A stretch of DNA of 64,000 nucleotides from Rhodanobacter sp. T12-5 (GTDB taxonomy: Bacteria > Pseudomonadota > Gammaproteobacteria > Xanthomonadales > Rhodanobacteraceae). Positions 28,786-36,694 of this stretch are shown here, piece by piece (within the stretch, counting starts at the first letter, position 1; every line of letters begins with the position of its first letter). A program made the translations under genes and the position numbers. Under the pieces are notes generated by a model, which worked only from the letters and a program-made list of their open reading frames with translations, made no database searches and was not told the DNA's origin. Location: positions 124,001 through 188,000 of the forward strand of contig NZ_NPKN01000003.1 in the NCBI RefSeq assembly GCF_008329435.1, in the 5' to 3' direction.

Positions 28786-29871
28786 ATGACCTCGCCCTTC
28801 GCCGCTCGGCTCGGCATCGAGCATCCGCTGATCCAGGCGCCGATGGCCGGCTCGACGCCACCGGAACTGGTAGCGGCCGTGTCCAATGCGGGTGGCCTGG
28901 GCTCGCTGGGTGCCGGCTATCTGGAGCCGCAGGCGATCCTCGACCAGGCAACGCAGGTCCGTGCTCTGAGCGCCCAGCCCCACGCCATCGGCCTGTTCGT
29001 GCTGCCGGACGAATTCGAGGCCGACATGGCGGCGGTGGCGAAGGCCCGCGAACAGCTCGATGCATTGATGGCGCGCGAGGGCCTGGATGTACGCACCAGC
29101 CTGCCGCAGCGCTGGGCGCCGCGCTTCTCCGACCAGTTCGCGGCCCTGTGCGAGGCGCGCCCGGCGGTGGCGAGTTTCGCGTTTGGCGTGATCGGCCCCA
29201 CGCAGTTGCGCGAGCTGCATCGGCGCGACATCCATGTCATCGGCACGGCGACCACGGTGGCCGAGGTTCGCGCCTGGGCCGATGCCGGGGCCGACGCGGT
29301 TTGCGTGCAGGGAGCCGAGGCCGGCGGGCATCGCGGCACCTTCCTGCACAAGGCCGAGGACGCGATGATCGGTCTGTTCGCGCTGCTGCCGCTGGCCGTG
29401 CGTGCGGTCGACATCCCGGTGATCGCCTCGGGCGCCATCATGGACGGCCGCGGCATGCTGGCGGCGGAAGTGCTCGGCGCGGCGGCCAGCCAGCTGGGCA
29501 CCGCTTTTCTCGCCTGTCCGGAATGTTCTGCGGCCGCGGCGTGGAAGCGGGATCTGCCACAGGTCGAGGAACACCGGGTCACGACCATTCTCGGGTTCTC
29601 CGGGCGCGCCGCGCGTGGCCTGCGCAATCGCTTCGTCGAGGCCATGCCGGAAGCGGTCCAGGGCCTGCCGTATCCGGTGCTGAACGCGCTCACCGCGCCA
29701 TTGCGGCGCGCGGCCGCCGCGGCCGGCCGCGGCGACCTGTTGTCCGAATGGTGCGGTCAGGCCGCCGCTCTGGTCCGGCCGCAGCCCGCCGGCGAACTGG
29801 TCGCGCGGCTGATGCACGAATACCGGCTGGCCCGGCGCGAGGTCGCCGTGGGCGGGCAGACGACCCCTTGA
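28786..29871 (+). CDS. Nitronate monooxygenase (2-nitropropane dioxygenase family)
   Basis: A 361-residue FMN-dependent TIM-barrel enzyme that oxidises alkyl nitronates such as propionate 3-nitronate. The N-terminal motif [20 protein letters not shown], the catalytic-histidine region [12 protein letters not shown] and the FMN phosphate-binding [16 protein letters not shown] all match class I. The start at 28786 skips 27 upstream codons without family character. It is the last gene before rsfS. Confidence 0.92.
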   Translation: MTSPFAARLGIEHPLIQAPMAGSTPPELVAAVSNAGGLGSLGAGYLEPQAILDQATQVRALSAQPHAIGLFVLPDEFEADMAAVAKAREQLDALMAREGLDVRTSLPQRWAPRFSDQFAALCEARPAVASFAFGVIGPTQLRELHRRDIHVIGTATTVAEVRAWADAGADAVCVQGAEAGGHRGTFLHKAEDAMIGLFALLPLAVRAVDIPVIASGAIMDGRGMLAAEVLGAAASQLGTAFLACPECSAAAAWKRDLPQVEEHRVTTILGFSGRAARGLRNRFVEAMPEAVQGLPYPVLNALTAPLRRAAAAAGRGDLLSEWCGQAAALVRPQPAGELVARLMHEYRLARREVAVGGQTTP

Positions 29872-29936
29872 CGGCAGGGCGGTTATACTGCGCCCGCGCC
29901 ATTTCGCGCTGCTCTTACGCATCGAGGCTCTTCCTC

Positions 29937-30323
29937 TTGAGTACTGCCCGTACGAACAAGTCCGTCACCACGGCCACCTTGCGCAAGTCGGTCATCGACG
30001 CGCTCGAAGAACTGAAAGCCAAGGATGTGCGCGAAATCGACGTTCGCGGCAAAACATCCATCGCCGACCTGCTGGTGATCGCGTCCGGCACCTCCGCCCG
30101 CCACGTCAAATCCATCGCCGACGAAGTCGGCAAGTTCGCCAAGAAGGCGGGCGTGATGCCGCTTGGCGTGGAAGGCGAGACCGAAGGCGAATGGGTGCTG
30201 GTCGACCTGGGCGACGTGATCGTCCATGTGATGCTGCCGCGTATACGCGAGTTCTACGGCCTGGAGCGGTTGTGGACGGTGGGGGACCATGGGCACGAAA
30301 TCGACGAAGCCCAGGCCAGCTGA
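29937..30323 (+). CDS. rsfS: Ribosome silencing factor RsfS
   Basis: A 128-residue protein of the RsfS (YbeB/DUF143) family, which binds L14 on the 50S subunit and blocks subunit joining when nutrients are scarce. The signature [22 protein letters not shown] and [28 protein letters not shown] are intact. No ATG fits; a TTG start is used, with GAGG about twelve bases upstream. A TATACT box lies about 50 bases before it (29884-29889), so it has its own promoter. It is separated from its usual neighbour nadD. Confidence 0.93.
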   Translation: MSTARTNKSVTTATLRKSVIDALEELKAKDVREIDVRGKTSIADLLVIASGTSARHVKSIADEVGKFAKKAGVMPLGVEGETEGEWVLVDLGDVIVHVMLPRIREFYGLERLWTVGDHGHEIDEAQAS

Positions 30324-30384
30324 AATTTGCCCTCACTCTGCTTGGGGTAAGTGCCCGAAGAATCTCCATGGGCCTGATCCGGAA

Positions 30385-30491
30385 GCAGATGGGAGCGGGC
30401 GTTCGCGAAATGGTTGATCGAGCGTCTTCGCTGTGGGTTTTGCGCCAGAGTGAGCCCTCACCTCAATCCTCTCCTCCAAGGGGAGATGAGG
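30385..30491. repeat. Intergenic repeat element, CCCTC/GGGCGTTCGCG family, copy A
   Basis: The 214-base gap between rsfS and rlmH contains gcagatgggagcgggcgttc with gcg following, and, 50 bases on, ccctcacctcaatcctctcc with ccaaggggagatgagg after it. Both parts recur, with changes, in the gap between rpsR and rplI at 55750-55890. The ends pair as an inverted repeat (cctc.. / ..gagg). Confidence 0.65.
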
Positions 30492-30537
30492 CGAACGACG
30501 GCGCTGCGCGCCAGCGGTTGTGTGCCCGAGGGCAGTC

Positions 30538-31008
30538 ATGCGCGCGCGCCTGATCGCCGTCGGTGAGCGCATGCCCGGCTGGGTGGCCGAGGGCTTCGCC
30601 GAATACCGCAAGCGGTTGTCGCACGAGCTGCCGCTGGAACTGATCGAACTGAAACCAGGCACCCGCGGCAAGGGCCGCGACGATGCACGGGCTATCCAGG
30701 ACGAGGGCGCGGCGATCCTCGCAGCGTTGCCGCACGACATCCATGTGATCGCGCTCGATGGTCGCGGCAAGACCTGGTCGAGCGAGGATCTGGCCGAACA
30801 GCTGGCGAAGTGGCGCATGGCAGGACGTGACCTGGCCTTCCTGATCGGCGGCCCGGACGGCCACGCCCCCGAGGTGCTGGCGCGCGCCGATCAGCGCTGG
30901 TCGCTCGGTGCGCTGACCCTGCCGCACATGCTGGTGCGGCTGGTGCTGGCCGAGCAGCTGTATCGGGCCACCACGATCATGGCGGGGCATCCGTATCATC
31001 GGGGGTGA
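30538..31008 (+). CDS. rlmH: 23S rRNA pseudouridine(1915) N3-methyltransferase RlmH
   Basis: A 156-residue SPOUT-class enzyme that methylates pseudouridine 1915 of 23S rRNA on assembled 70S ribosomes. The SAM-binding knot region FLIGGPDGHAPEVLARAD and the C-terminal EQLYRATTIMAGHPYHRG are diagnostic. The ATG at 30538 has GAGGG nine bases upstream; six earlier in-frame codons are less likely. It follows rsfS as in most proteobacteria, with a repeat element between the two. Confidence 0.96.
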   Translation: MRARLIAVGERMPGWVAEGFAEYRKRLSHELPLELIELKPGTRGKGRDDARAIQDEGAAILAALPHDIHVIALDGRGKTWSSEDLAEQLAKWRMAGRDLAFLIGGPDGHAPEVLARADQRWSLGALTLPHMLVRLVLAEQLYRATTIMAGHPYHRG

Positions 31009-31017
31009 AGCGGGAGT

Positions 31018-31083
31018 GCGGAACGGGAAGCAGAGGCGTGCGTAGTATCGGAGACGATATGCTTCATCCGTCTCCCGTTCCCC
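31018..31083. repeat. Intergenic inverted repeat with GGAACGGGA arms
   Basis: The arms gcggaacgggaag and ctcccgttcccc pair across a loop of about 40 bases between rlmH and the GNAT gene. The arm wording (ggaacggg) is the same as that of the larger element before alr at 58051-58200. Confidence 0.6.
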
Positions 31084-31094
31084 GGACAGCACTC

Positions 31095-31544
31095 ATGCCC
31101 CATCAGATCCGCCAAGCCACCGCCCTCGATCTCGACACGCTGGCACCGCTGTTCGACGCCTATCGCCAGTTCTATGGCCAGCCGGCCGATCTGGCGCGGG
31201 CGCACGACTTTCTGGCCGAGCGCATCCGCCAGCATGAATCGGTGATCTTGCTGGCGCATGGCGACCACGGCGAGGGTTTGGGTTTTACCCAGCTCTACCC
31301 GTTGTTTTCGTCGGTGCGCACCGTGCGCACCTGGTTGCTCAACGACTTGTTCGTCGCCGCGTCGGCCCGTCGGCAGGGCGTGGCGGCAGCCCTGGTGGGT
31401 GCCGCGACCGAGCATGCCCGGGCGTTGGGCGCGGCCGGCCTGTCGCTGTCGACGGCGCTGGACAACGCACCAGCGCAGGCGTTGTACGAATCGCTGGGCT
31501 GGCAACGTGACCGGCAATTCTGCGAATACAACTTCAGCCTTTGA
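31095..31544 (+). CDS. GNAT family N-acetyltransferase
   Basis: A 149-residue acetyltransferase. The N-terminus [23 protein letters not shown] is typical, and the acetyl-CoA loop lies in [32 protein letters not shown] with the R/QxxGxA pattern. The C-terminus [18 protein letters not shown] is a common GNAT ending. The start at 31095 is the first ATG after the inverted repeat. The acceptor is unknown. It is 31 bases before maf and could share a transcript with it. Confidence 0.9.
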   Translation: MPHQIRQATALDLDTLAPLFDAYRQFYGQPADLARAHDFLAERIRQHESVILLAHGDHGEGLGFTQLYPLFSSVRTVRTWLLNDLFVAASARRQGVAAALVGAATEHARALGAAGLSLSTALDNAPAQALYESLGWQRDRQFCEYNFSL

Positions 31545-31575
31545 GCCACCGGGCTCCACCATCGTCGGGAACGCC

Positions 31576-32148
31576 ATGCTTCACCTCGCTTCGCAATCGC
31601 CGCGTCGTCGACAGTTGCTGCGGCAGCTTGGCGCGGATTTCAGCGTGCTCGATGTCGAGGTTGCAGAGCAGCGCGCCGCCGGGGAGTTGCCGCAGGATTA
31701 CGTGAGCCGGGTCGCGCGCGACAAGGCGCGTGCCGGACTGGCCAGCCTGGGTCGGGCGGCGGATGCGGTGGTGCTCGGTGCGGACACTGAAGTGGTGCTG
31801 GATGACGAGGTGTTCGGCAAACCGCAGGACGCCACCGACGCCGTCGCCATGTTGCGGCGCCTGTCGGGGCGCACGCATGCGGTGATCTCGGTCGTGTGGC
31901 TGGTCGGTGCCTTGCGGGAAGCGTCCGTGGCGTGCGTCTCGCAGGTGCGCTTTGCGCCGCTGGACGAATCGACCATCGCCGATTACGTCGCCACCGGCGA
32001 GCCATTCGGCAAGGCCGGCGCCTATGCGATCCAGGGCCGCGGCGCGACCTTGATCGAGCATCTCGATGGCAGCTATTCCGGCGTGATGGGGCTGCCGCTG
32101 TTCGAGACGGCGCGGTTGCTGCACCGCTTCGACGTCAAGACAGGTTGA
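31576..32148 (+). CDS. maf: Maf family nucleotide pyrophosphatase
   Basis: A 190-residue Maf protein, a house-cleaning pyrophosphatase hydrolysing non-canonical or excess nucleoside triphosphates and historically a septum inhibitor. The N-terminal [12 protein letters not shown] and the motifs [27 protein letters not shown] and [31 protein letters not shown] are complete. The wording suggests the YhdE-like (dTTP/UTP) subgroup. GGGAA lies nine bases before the ATG. Confidence 0.95.
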   Translation: MLHLASQSPRRRQLLRQLGADFSVLDVEVAEQRAAGELPQDYVSRVARDKARAGLASLGRAADAVVLGADTEVVLDDEVFGKPQDATDAVAMLRRLSGRTHAVISVVWLVGALREASVACVSQVRFAPLDESTIADYVATGEPFGKAGAYAIQGRGATLIEHLDGSYSGVMGLPLFETARLLHRFDVKTG

Positions 32149-32154
32149 GCGGGT

Positions 32155-32994
32155 TCAGCCGGGCAGGTTGATCGCGACGAACCATGGCAGCACGGCCAGC
32201 AGATTGTTGACACCGTGGGCCAGCACCGCCGGCCAGATCGAACCCGAATGCAAGCGCAGCCAGGCCAGCAGCAAGGCCAGCAGAGTCAGGTCGGGCAACC
32301 CGTACCACTGGAACTGCAAGCCCGGCAGGTGGATCAGCGCGAACAACAGCGAGGTGAGCGCCACCGCCCAGCCGACACGGCAGCGCCGCAGCAACGCCGA
32401 CAGCAGCACGCCGCGGAACAGCAACTCCTCCACCAGCGGACCCACCGTCACCACCACCAGGGTCAACGGGATGCGCAGCCCCAGCGGCGTGTTGCTGCCG
32501 AGTTGCTGGATGTCCTGGGTCACCGTGCGGCCGTGCGCCAGCAGATCGGTCAGCAGGCCGCCCAGCAACGGCGCGAGCAGTCCGGCCAGCACGGCCAGCG
32601 CGAAGTACGCCGCATGGCGCGGCGGCGTGAAGCCGAAACCGGGAGGCCGTGCCAGCGACCACAGCCACGGCCATTTCCGACGCGCCAGCAGCAAGGTCAG
32701 CGGTGCGGCCACGCCCAGCGACAGCATCGCCATCAGTGCCTGCATGGCAGGTCGGTGCAGCACCGACTGCATCATGGCATCGTGGCCTTGCGCGGGCTGA
32801 CCGAGCAGGGCGATCACGCCGAACACCAGCACGAACAAGCTGCCGACAGCGATCTGCAGTCCGAAATACGTGGCGATCAGGCCTGCGGCGATACCCAGGC
32901 CGGGACCGCGTTCACCGGCGGGAAAGACCGGCAGGGCCGGCGGCAGACTGCCAGAGGTGTCGTCCATGGCATGCATCGTGGTCGTTCCGCTCAT
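32155..32994 (-). CDS. CPBP family intramembrane glutamic endopeptidase
   Basis: A 279-residue membrane protein with about seven helices. The catalytic EExxxR motif (PLVEELLFRGVLLSALLRR) and the two downstream histidine motifs (SLLFALIHLPG and AVLAHGVNNLLA) define a CAAX-protease/bacteriocin-processing-like (Abi/CPBP) enzyme. The ATG overlaps the stop of the upstream MAPEG gene as ATGA, so the two are coupled. Members process prenylated proteins in eukaryotes; bacterial roles vary and none is indicated here. Confidence 0.93.
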   Translation of the reverse strand: MSGTTTMHAMDDTSGSLPPALPVFPAGERGPGLGIAAGLIATYFGLQIAVGSLFVLVFGVIALLGQPAQGHDAMMQSVLHRPAMQALMAMLSLGVAAPLTLLLARRKWPWLWSLARPPGFGFTPPRHAAYFALAVLAGLLAPLLGGLLTDLLAHGRTVTQDIQQLGSNTPLGLRIPLTLVVVTVGPLVEELLFRGVLLSALLRRCRVGWAVALTSLLFALIHLPGLQFQWYGLPDLTLLALLLAWLRLHSGSIWPAVLAHGVNNLLAVLPWFVAINLPG

Positions 32995-33383
32995 CCGACC
33001 AGCAGGGCGCGGCCGACACCGACGCATGCCATCAGCAGCAAGGCGATCCAGCCGAGCATGGCAAGCCCGAAGCCCGGGCCGCGTTTGGCCGGGTCCGTGA
33101 GATAGGCCAGCGCGTACCACACCCGGCCGACCAGCCAGACCAGGCCCGCCACGCCGGCCCAGCCGCTGAAACCATAGGTCGCTGCCAGCCACAGGGTGGG
33201 CAGGAACATCATCGTCTGCTCCAGCGTATTCATCTGCACCCGGTAGGCGCGCTCGAACGCGGGATGACCGCTGATCGCCGGCGCCTTGATGTCGTACTTG
33301 CCGCGAGCGTGGCCGACGACCCACATCGTGCCGAGCAGGAGCAGCACGGTGAGCAGGGTAACCAGGGCGGGCAGATGGGTCAT
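32991..33383 (-). CDS. MAPEG family membrane protein
   Basis: A 130-residue protein with four hydrophobic helices of the MAPEG family, which covers membrane glutathione transferases and related proteins. The glutathione-site motif is recognisable as RVQMNTLEQTMMFLP (RxxxNxxE pattern). GAGGA lies about ten bases before the ATG. It is coupled to the CPBP protease gene. Activity towards glutathione is possible but not shown by sequence alone. Confidence 0.9.
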   Translation of the reverse strand: MTHLPALVTLLTVLLLLGTMWVVGHARGKYDIKAPAISGHPAFERAYRVQMNTLEQTMMFLPTLWLAATYGFSGWAGVAGLVWLVGRVWYALAYLTDPAKRGPGFGLAMLGWIALLLMACVGVGRALLVG

Positions 33384-33503
33384 GCTGAAATCCTCACAAA
33401 GGGTCGCCTACTTTAGCGGCAGTGCATGCTTGGCGTTGCCATGGGCAGCGGGCTATCGTCGCCACGCGGCATCATGGCTGGTCTTCACTCAGCGGGGGAA
33501 CGT

Positions 33504-34361
33504 ATGGATTGGCGAAAAGGTGGCAGCAGCAGCAATGTCGAGATCGACAGTGGCGGCGGTGGTCGACGCTTTGGTGGCGGTCGCGGCATGGGCCTGGGTA
33601 CGATCGTGGTGCTGGCGATCATCGGCTGGATATTCTTCAAGAACCCGCTGGCCTTGCTGGACCAGGGCGGCACGCAATCCGGCTCGACCGTGCAGAACGG
33701 CACGCCGGCACAGGTCGATCCCGAGCAGAAGGATTTCGTCAGCGCGATCCTGCATTCGACCGAGCAGACCTGGGGGGCGATTTTCCAGGCAAAAGGCATG
33801 ACCTACGTCGACCCCAAACTGCACCTGTTCAGCGGTGGCGTGAATACCGCGTGCGGTGGCGCCACCACCGCGGTCGGGCCGTTCTACTGTCCAAGCGACC
33901 AGAAGGTCTATCTCGACGTGGCGTTCTTCCAGCAATTGCAGGACGAGCTGCATTCCTCCGGCGATTTCGCGCGGGCCTACGTGATTGCGCACGAGGTCGG
34001 CCATCACGTGCAGAAGTTGACCGGCGTGTTCGACAAGGTCGATGCGGCACGCCGCCGTGGCGCGCCGATGGACGGCGCCGACGGCCTGTCCGTACGGCAG
34101 GAGCTGCAGGCTGACTGCTATGCCGGCGTGTGGGCCAACCACAGCCAGCAGGAACTCAACTGGCTGCAACCGGGCGATATCGAGGAGGCGCTCAACGCCG
34201 CCAGCCACATCGGCGACGATACCCTGCAGCAGCAGGCGCAGGGCCGCGTGCGACCGGACACGTTCACCCACGGCACCTCGGCGCAACGCGTGAAGTGGTT
34301 CAAGACCGGCTTCGGCAGTGGCGACATGGACCAGTGCAACACCTTCGCCGGAGAGCCATGA
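33504..34361 (+). CDS. ypfJ: Neutral zinc metallopeptidase, YpfJ family
   Basis: A 285-residue protein. A glycine-rich N-terminal stretch (SGGGGRRFGGGRGMG) precedes one membrane helix (LGTIVVLAIIGWIFF, about residues 30-45). The zinc motif is HEVGHHVQ in AYVIAHEVGHHVQKLTG, and RQELQADCYAGVWA supplies the third ligand. These match the YpfJ/putative neutral zinc metallopeptidase family. The start follows a GGGGGA site six bases upstream. The substrate is unknown. Confidence 0.93.
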   Translation: MDWRKGGSSSNVEIDSGGGGRRFGGGRGMGLGTIVVLAIIGWIFFKNPLALLDQGGTQSGSTVQNGTPAQVDPEQKDFVSAILHSTEQTWGAIFQAKGMTYVDPKLHLFSGGVNTACGGATTAVGPFYCPSDQKVYLDVAFFQQLQDELHSSGDFARAYVIAHEVGHHVQKLTGVFDKVDAARRRGAPMDGADGLSVRQELQADCYAGVWANHSQQELNWLQPGDIEEALNAASHIGDDTLQQQAQGRVRPDTFTHGTSAQRVKWFKTGFGSGDMDQCNTFAGEP

Positions 34362-34371
34362 AGCAATCAAA

Positions 34372-34396
34372 CGCTCAACCGCTCCGTGGTTGAGCG
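34372..34396 (+). other. Hairpin after the ypfJ-like gene
   Basis: The arms cgctcaacc and ggttgagcg pair perfectly around a seven-base loop, 11 bases after the stop. No T run follows, so it is more likely a stability element than an intrinsic terminator. A TAGAAT box (34432-34437) follows and probably belongs to the next gene. Confidence 0.55.
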
Positions 34397-34477
34397 CAGC
34401 ACCAGCACTGCTCAACCGCCACGCAACACTCTAGAATCCGCAAGCTGCGTGCCTCGGGGTGCGCCCTGGTCGATTCG

Positions 34478-34864
34478 ATGCAACATCCGTGTCTGCGCTG
34501 CGGCGCCTGCTGCGCCTATTTTCGCGTGGCGTTCCACTGGTCGGAGACCGAAACCTCCCTTGGCGGCGGCGTGCAGCCGGAACTTGTCGAGAAGCTCGAT
34601 CCGCATCGGGTGGTGATGCGTGGCACCTATTCAGAACCGGCGCGGTGCGTTGCCTTGCAGGGAATCGTCGGCAAAGCCGCGCATTGCGGCATCTACAGCC
34701 AGCGACCCTCGGTGTGCCGCGAAGTGCAGCCCTCGTGGGAATTCGGGACGATCAGCCCGCAGTGCGACAAGGCGCGGCTTGCACACGGCATGGCCGTGCT
34801 GACGCCGCAGGACTGGCTCGATCCGCTCGATGCCGACGAGCCGCCGATGCCGCAAAGCGCCTGA
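34478..34864 (+). CDS. YkgJ family cysteine cluster protein
   Basis: A 128-residue protein with the zinc- or iron-cluster pattern CLRCGACC near residue 5 and further cysteines in ARCVALQG, HCGIYSQRPSVCRE and PQCDKAR. These define the YkgJ/CxxCxxCC family, presumed metal-binding proteins of unknown role. A TAGAAT -10-like box lies about 40 bases upstream. Confidence 0.9.
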   Translation: MQHPCLRCGACCAYFRVAFHWSETETSLGGGVQPELVEKLDPHRVVMRGTYSEPARCVALQGIVGKAAHCGIYSQRPSVCREVQPSWEFGTISPQCDKARLAHGMAVLTPQDWLDPLDADEPPMPQSA

Positions 34865-34991
34865 GCGCCGATCGTCCTGGCGGTCAATCGACTCGATAGA
34901 CATCCTTTGCCAGCCGGCCCATGCCGATGCCGGCCTTGATGCATCTGCAAATTCCGGAGCCCGCCCGGAAAACATCGCTCGCAAGCTACCC

Positions 34992-36614
34992 CTACGACGA
35001 CCGGGACAGCGCAGGCAGGCCGAGCCCGAACCGCAGCGGGTCGAGCAGGCTGCCGTAGCGTGCCGCGCGTGCGGTATCGCGCTGCAGCGGTTGGCGCACC
35101 TGGGCGGCGCTGGCGGTGCGAACGCTGCGCGTCGCCTGGTGGTAGTCGAGGCAGGCCGGGTCGAACGGCAAATCACAGAAGGCCAGCAACGCGTGGATCT
35201 CGCGCTCCGGTTCGGCCAGCAGCGCTTCGTAGCGCTGAATGCGGATACGTTGCGGCGCCGCTGCATACCATACGTCCATGATCCTTTCGTAGTCGCGGAT
35301 ATAGGCAGCGATGTCGGTCAGCGTGCAGGCGAAGTGCGGTAGCCGGTAGAACTGCTGCTTGTAGCAGGACCAGCCGGCTTCGAGCGCATCGCGGCGGGCG
35401 TCGACAATGCGCGCGCCGGGCAACATCGCGCCGAGCACGCCGGCCAGCAGCCAGTTCGACGGCAGCTTGTCGGTATGCCGCGGCTTGCTGCGGCGCCAGC
35501 GTGCAGTGCATTCCAGGTAGCGTCGGCCAAGCCGTTGCCAGTCGTCGGCGCTGGCGGCGCCGATCCATTGCAGCAGCGGCTGGCGGCGGCGCGAGGATTC
35601 CTCGCTCAGCACCTGTTCGAGATCCGGCAACTCGCTGGCGCCTTCGACTTCGGGGTGGGTGGCGAGGATCTGCTCGAACAGGGTGGAGCCGGAACGCGGC
35701 AGGCCGACGATGAAGATCGCTTCGTGGCCGAGGGTCGGGTCCGGTGGCGAGGGCAGCTGCGATGAAGCGGCCAGCATCGCGTCGGCGTGTGCGTGGAATG
35801 CGCCGGCGTCCCAGGTCGCCAGTTGGCGCAAATGTGCGTTGGCCACATTCAGTGCAGCGAACGCCTGTTCGTAGTGCCCCTGGTCTTCGCATGCCTTGCC
35901 CAGCGCGAAGCCCATCGCGATGCGGTCGGTCATCTGCGTTCCTTTCCGCTGCAGCGCTGCGGCCAGTCGTTCGCGATCGGAGTCCGACAATGGCCGCGTC
36001 TTCATGTTGGCCAGTCCGCGCCACGCGTCGCCGCAGGCCGGGTGCAGCGTCAGGGCAGTGCGGTAGCATGCGTCGGCCTCGTCGAAGCGACCGGCATGCA
36101 CCAGTGCGTCGCCGAGCAGGATCTGCGTGGGCAGGAAGTCCGGCGCCAGCGCGCTTGCCCGCTGCAATGCCTCGATCGCCGACCGGGTATCGCCATGCAG
36201 TTGCAGGTTGCGGCCGAGGTTGAACCACGGCATCGGTGCTTCCGGTGCCAGCGCACAGGCTTGTCGCCAGCTGGCGAAGGCCGCCTCCATGTCGCCGGCG
36301 GCCTGCAGTGCGGTACCGAGGTCGGAATGGGCCAGGGCGTAATCGGGCCACTGCGCGATGGCCCGCTGCAGCATGGCTCGCGCGTCCTCGTGGTGGTGCG
36401 TGCGGGTATGCAGGATGCCGTACAGGCGCAGGGCTTCGGGGTGTTCCGGCGTCGTCGCCAGCACGCTGTCCAGCGCCCGCACGGCGGCATCGACGGCACC
36501 GGCGCGGATGGCGTGCGCCGCTGCCTGCAACTGTTGCAGGGCGGCCGGTGCGAGGCCATCGAGTCGTGGCTCGGTGCCACTGGAGGGGGCGTGCGTGATG
36601 GTGGAAATGGGCAT
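34992..36614 (-). CDS. TPR-repeat sulfotransferase
   Basis: A 540-residue protein. Residues 20-260 are a set of tetratricopeptide repeats (ALRLYGILHTRTHHHEDARAMLQRA and following units). A sulfotransferase domain follows; its phosphosulfate-binding loop is FIVGLPRSGSTLFEQILATHP near residue 305 and the second PAPS contact may lie in DARRDALEAGWSCYKQQF. Proteins of this shape are common in xanthomonads; the acceptor is unknown. The start at 36614 is chosen because upstream in-frame sequence runs antisense into deaD. It is downstream of deaD by 80 bases. Confidence 0.9.
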   Translation of the reverse strand: MPISTITHAPSSGTEPRLDGLAPAALQQLQAAAHAIRAGAVDAAVRALDSVLATTPEHPEALRLYGILHTRTHHHEDARAMLQRAIAQWPDYALAHSDLGTALQAAGDMEAAFASWRQACALAPEAPMPWFNLGRNLQLHGDTRSAIEALQRASALAPDFLPTQILLGDALVHAGRFDEADACYRTALTLHPACGDAWRGLANMKTRPLSDSDRERLAAALQRKGTQMTDRIAMGFALGKACEDQGHYEQAFAALNVANAHLRQLATWDAGAFHAHADAMLAASSQLPSPPDPTLGHEAIFIVGLPRSGSTLFEQILATHPEVEGASELPDLEQVLSEESSRRRQPLLQWIGAASADDWQRLGRRYLECTARWRRSKPRHTDKLPSNWLLAGVLGAMLPGARIVDARRDALEAGWSCYKQQFYRLPHFACTLTDIAAYIRDYERIMDVWYAAAPQRIRIQRYEALLAEPEREIHALLAFCDLPFDPACLDYHQATRSVRTASAAQVRQPLQRDTARAARYGSLLDPLRFGLGLPALSRSS

Positions 36615-36694
36615 GCGACGGTTTCGCGGCGACGGCGACCCACCGATGTTACGTTGCCGCCGCGCCGCTTGCCGAGCGGTGCGGCGCGGAACGC

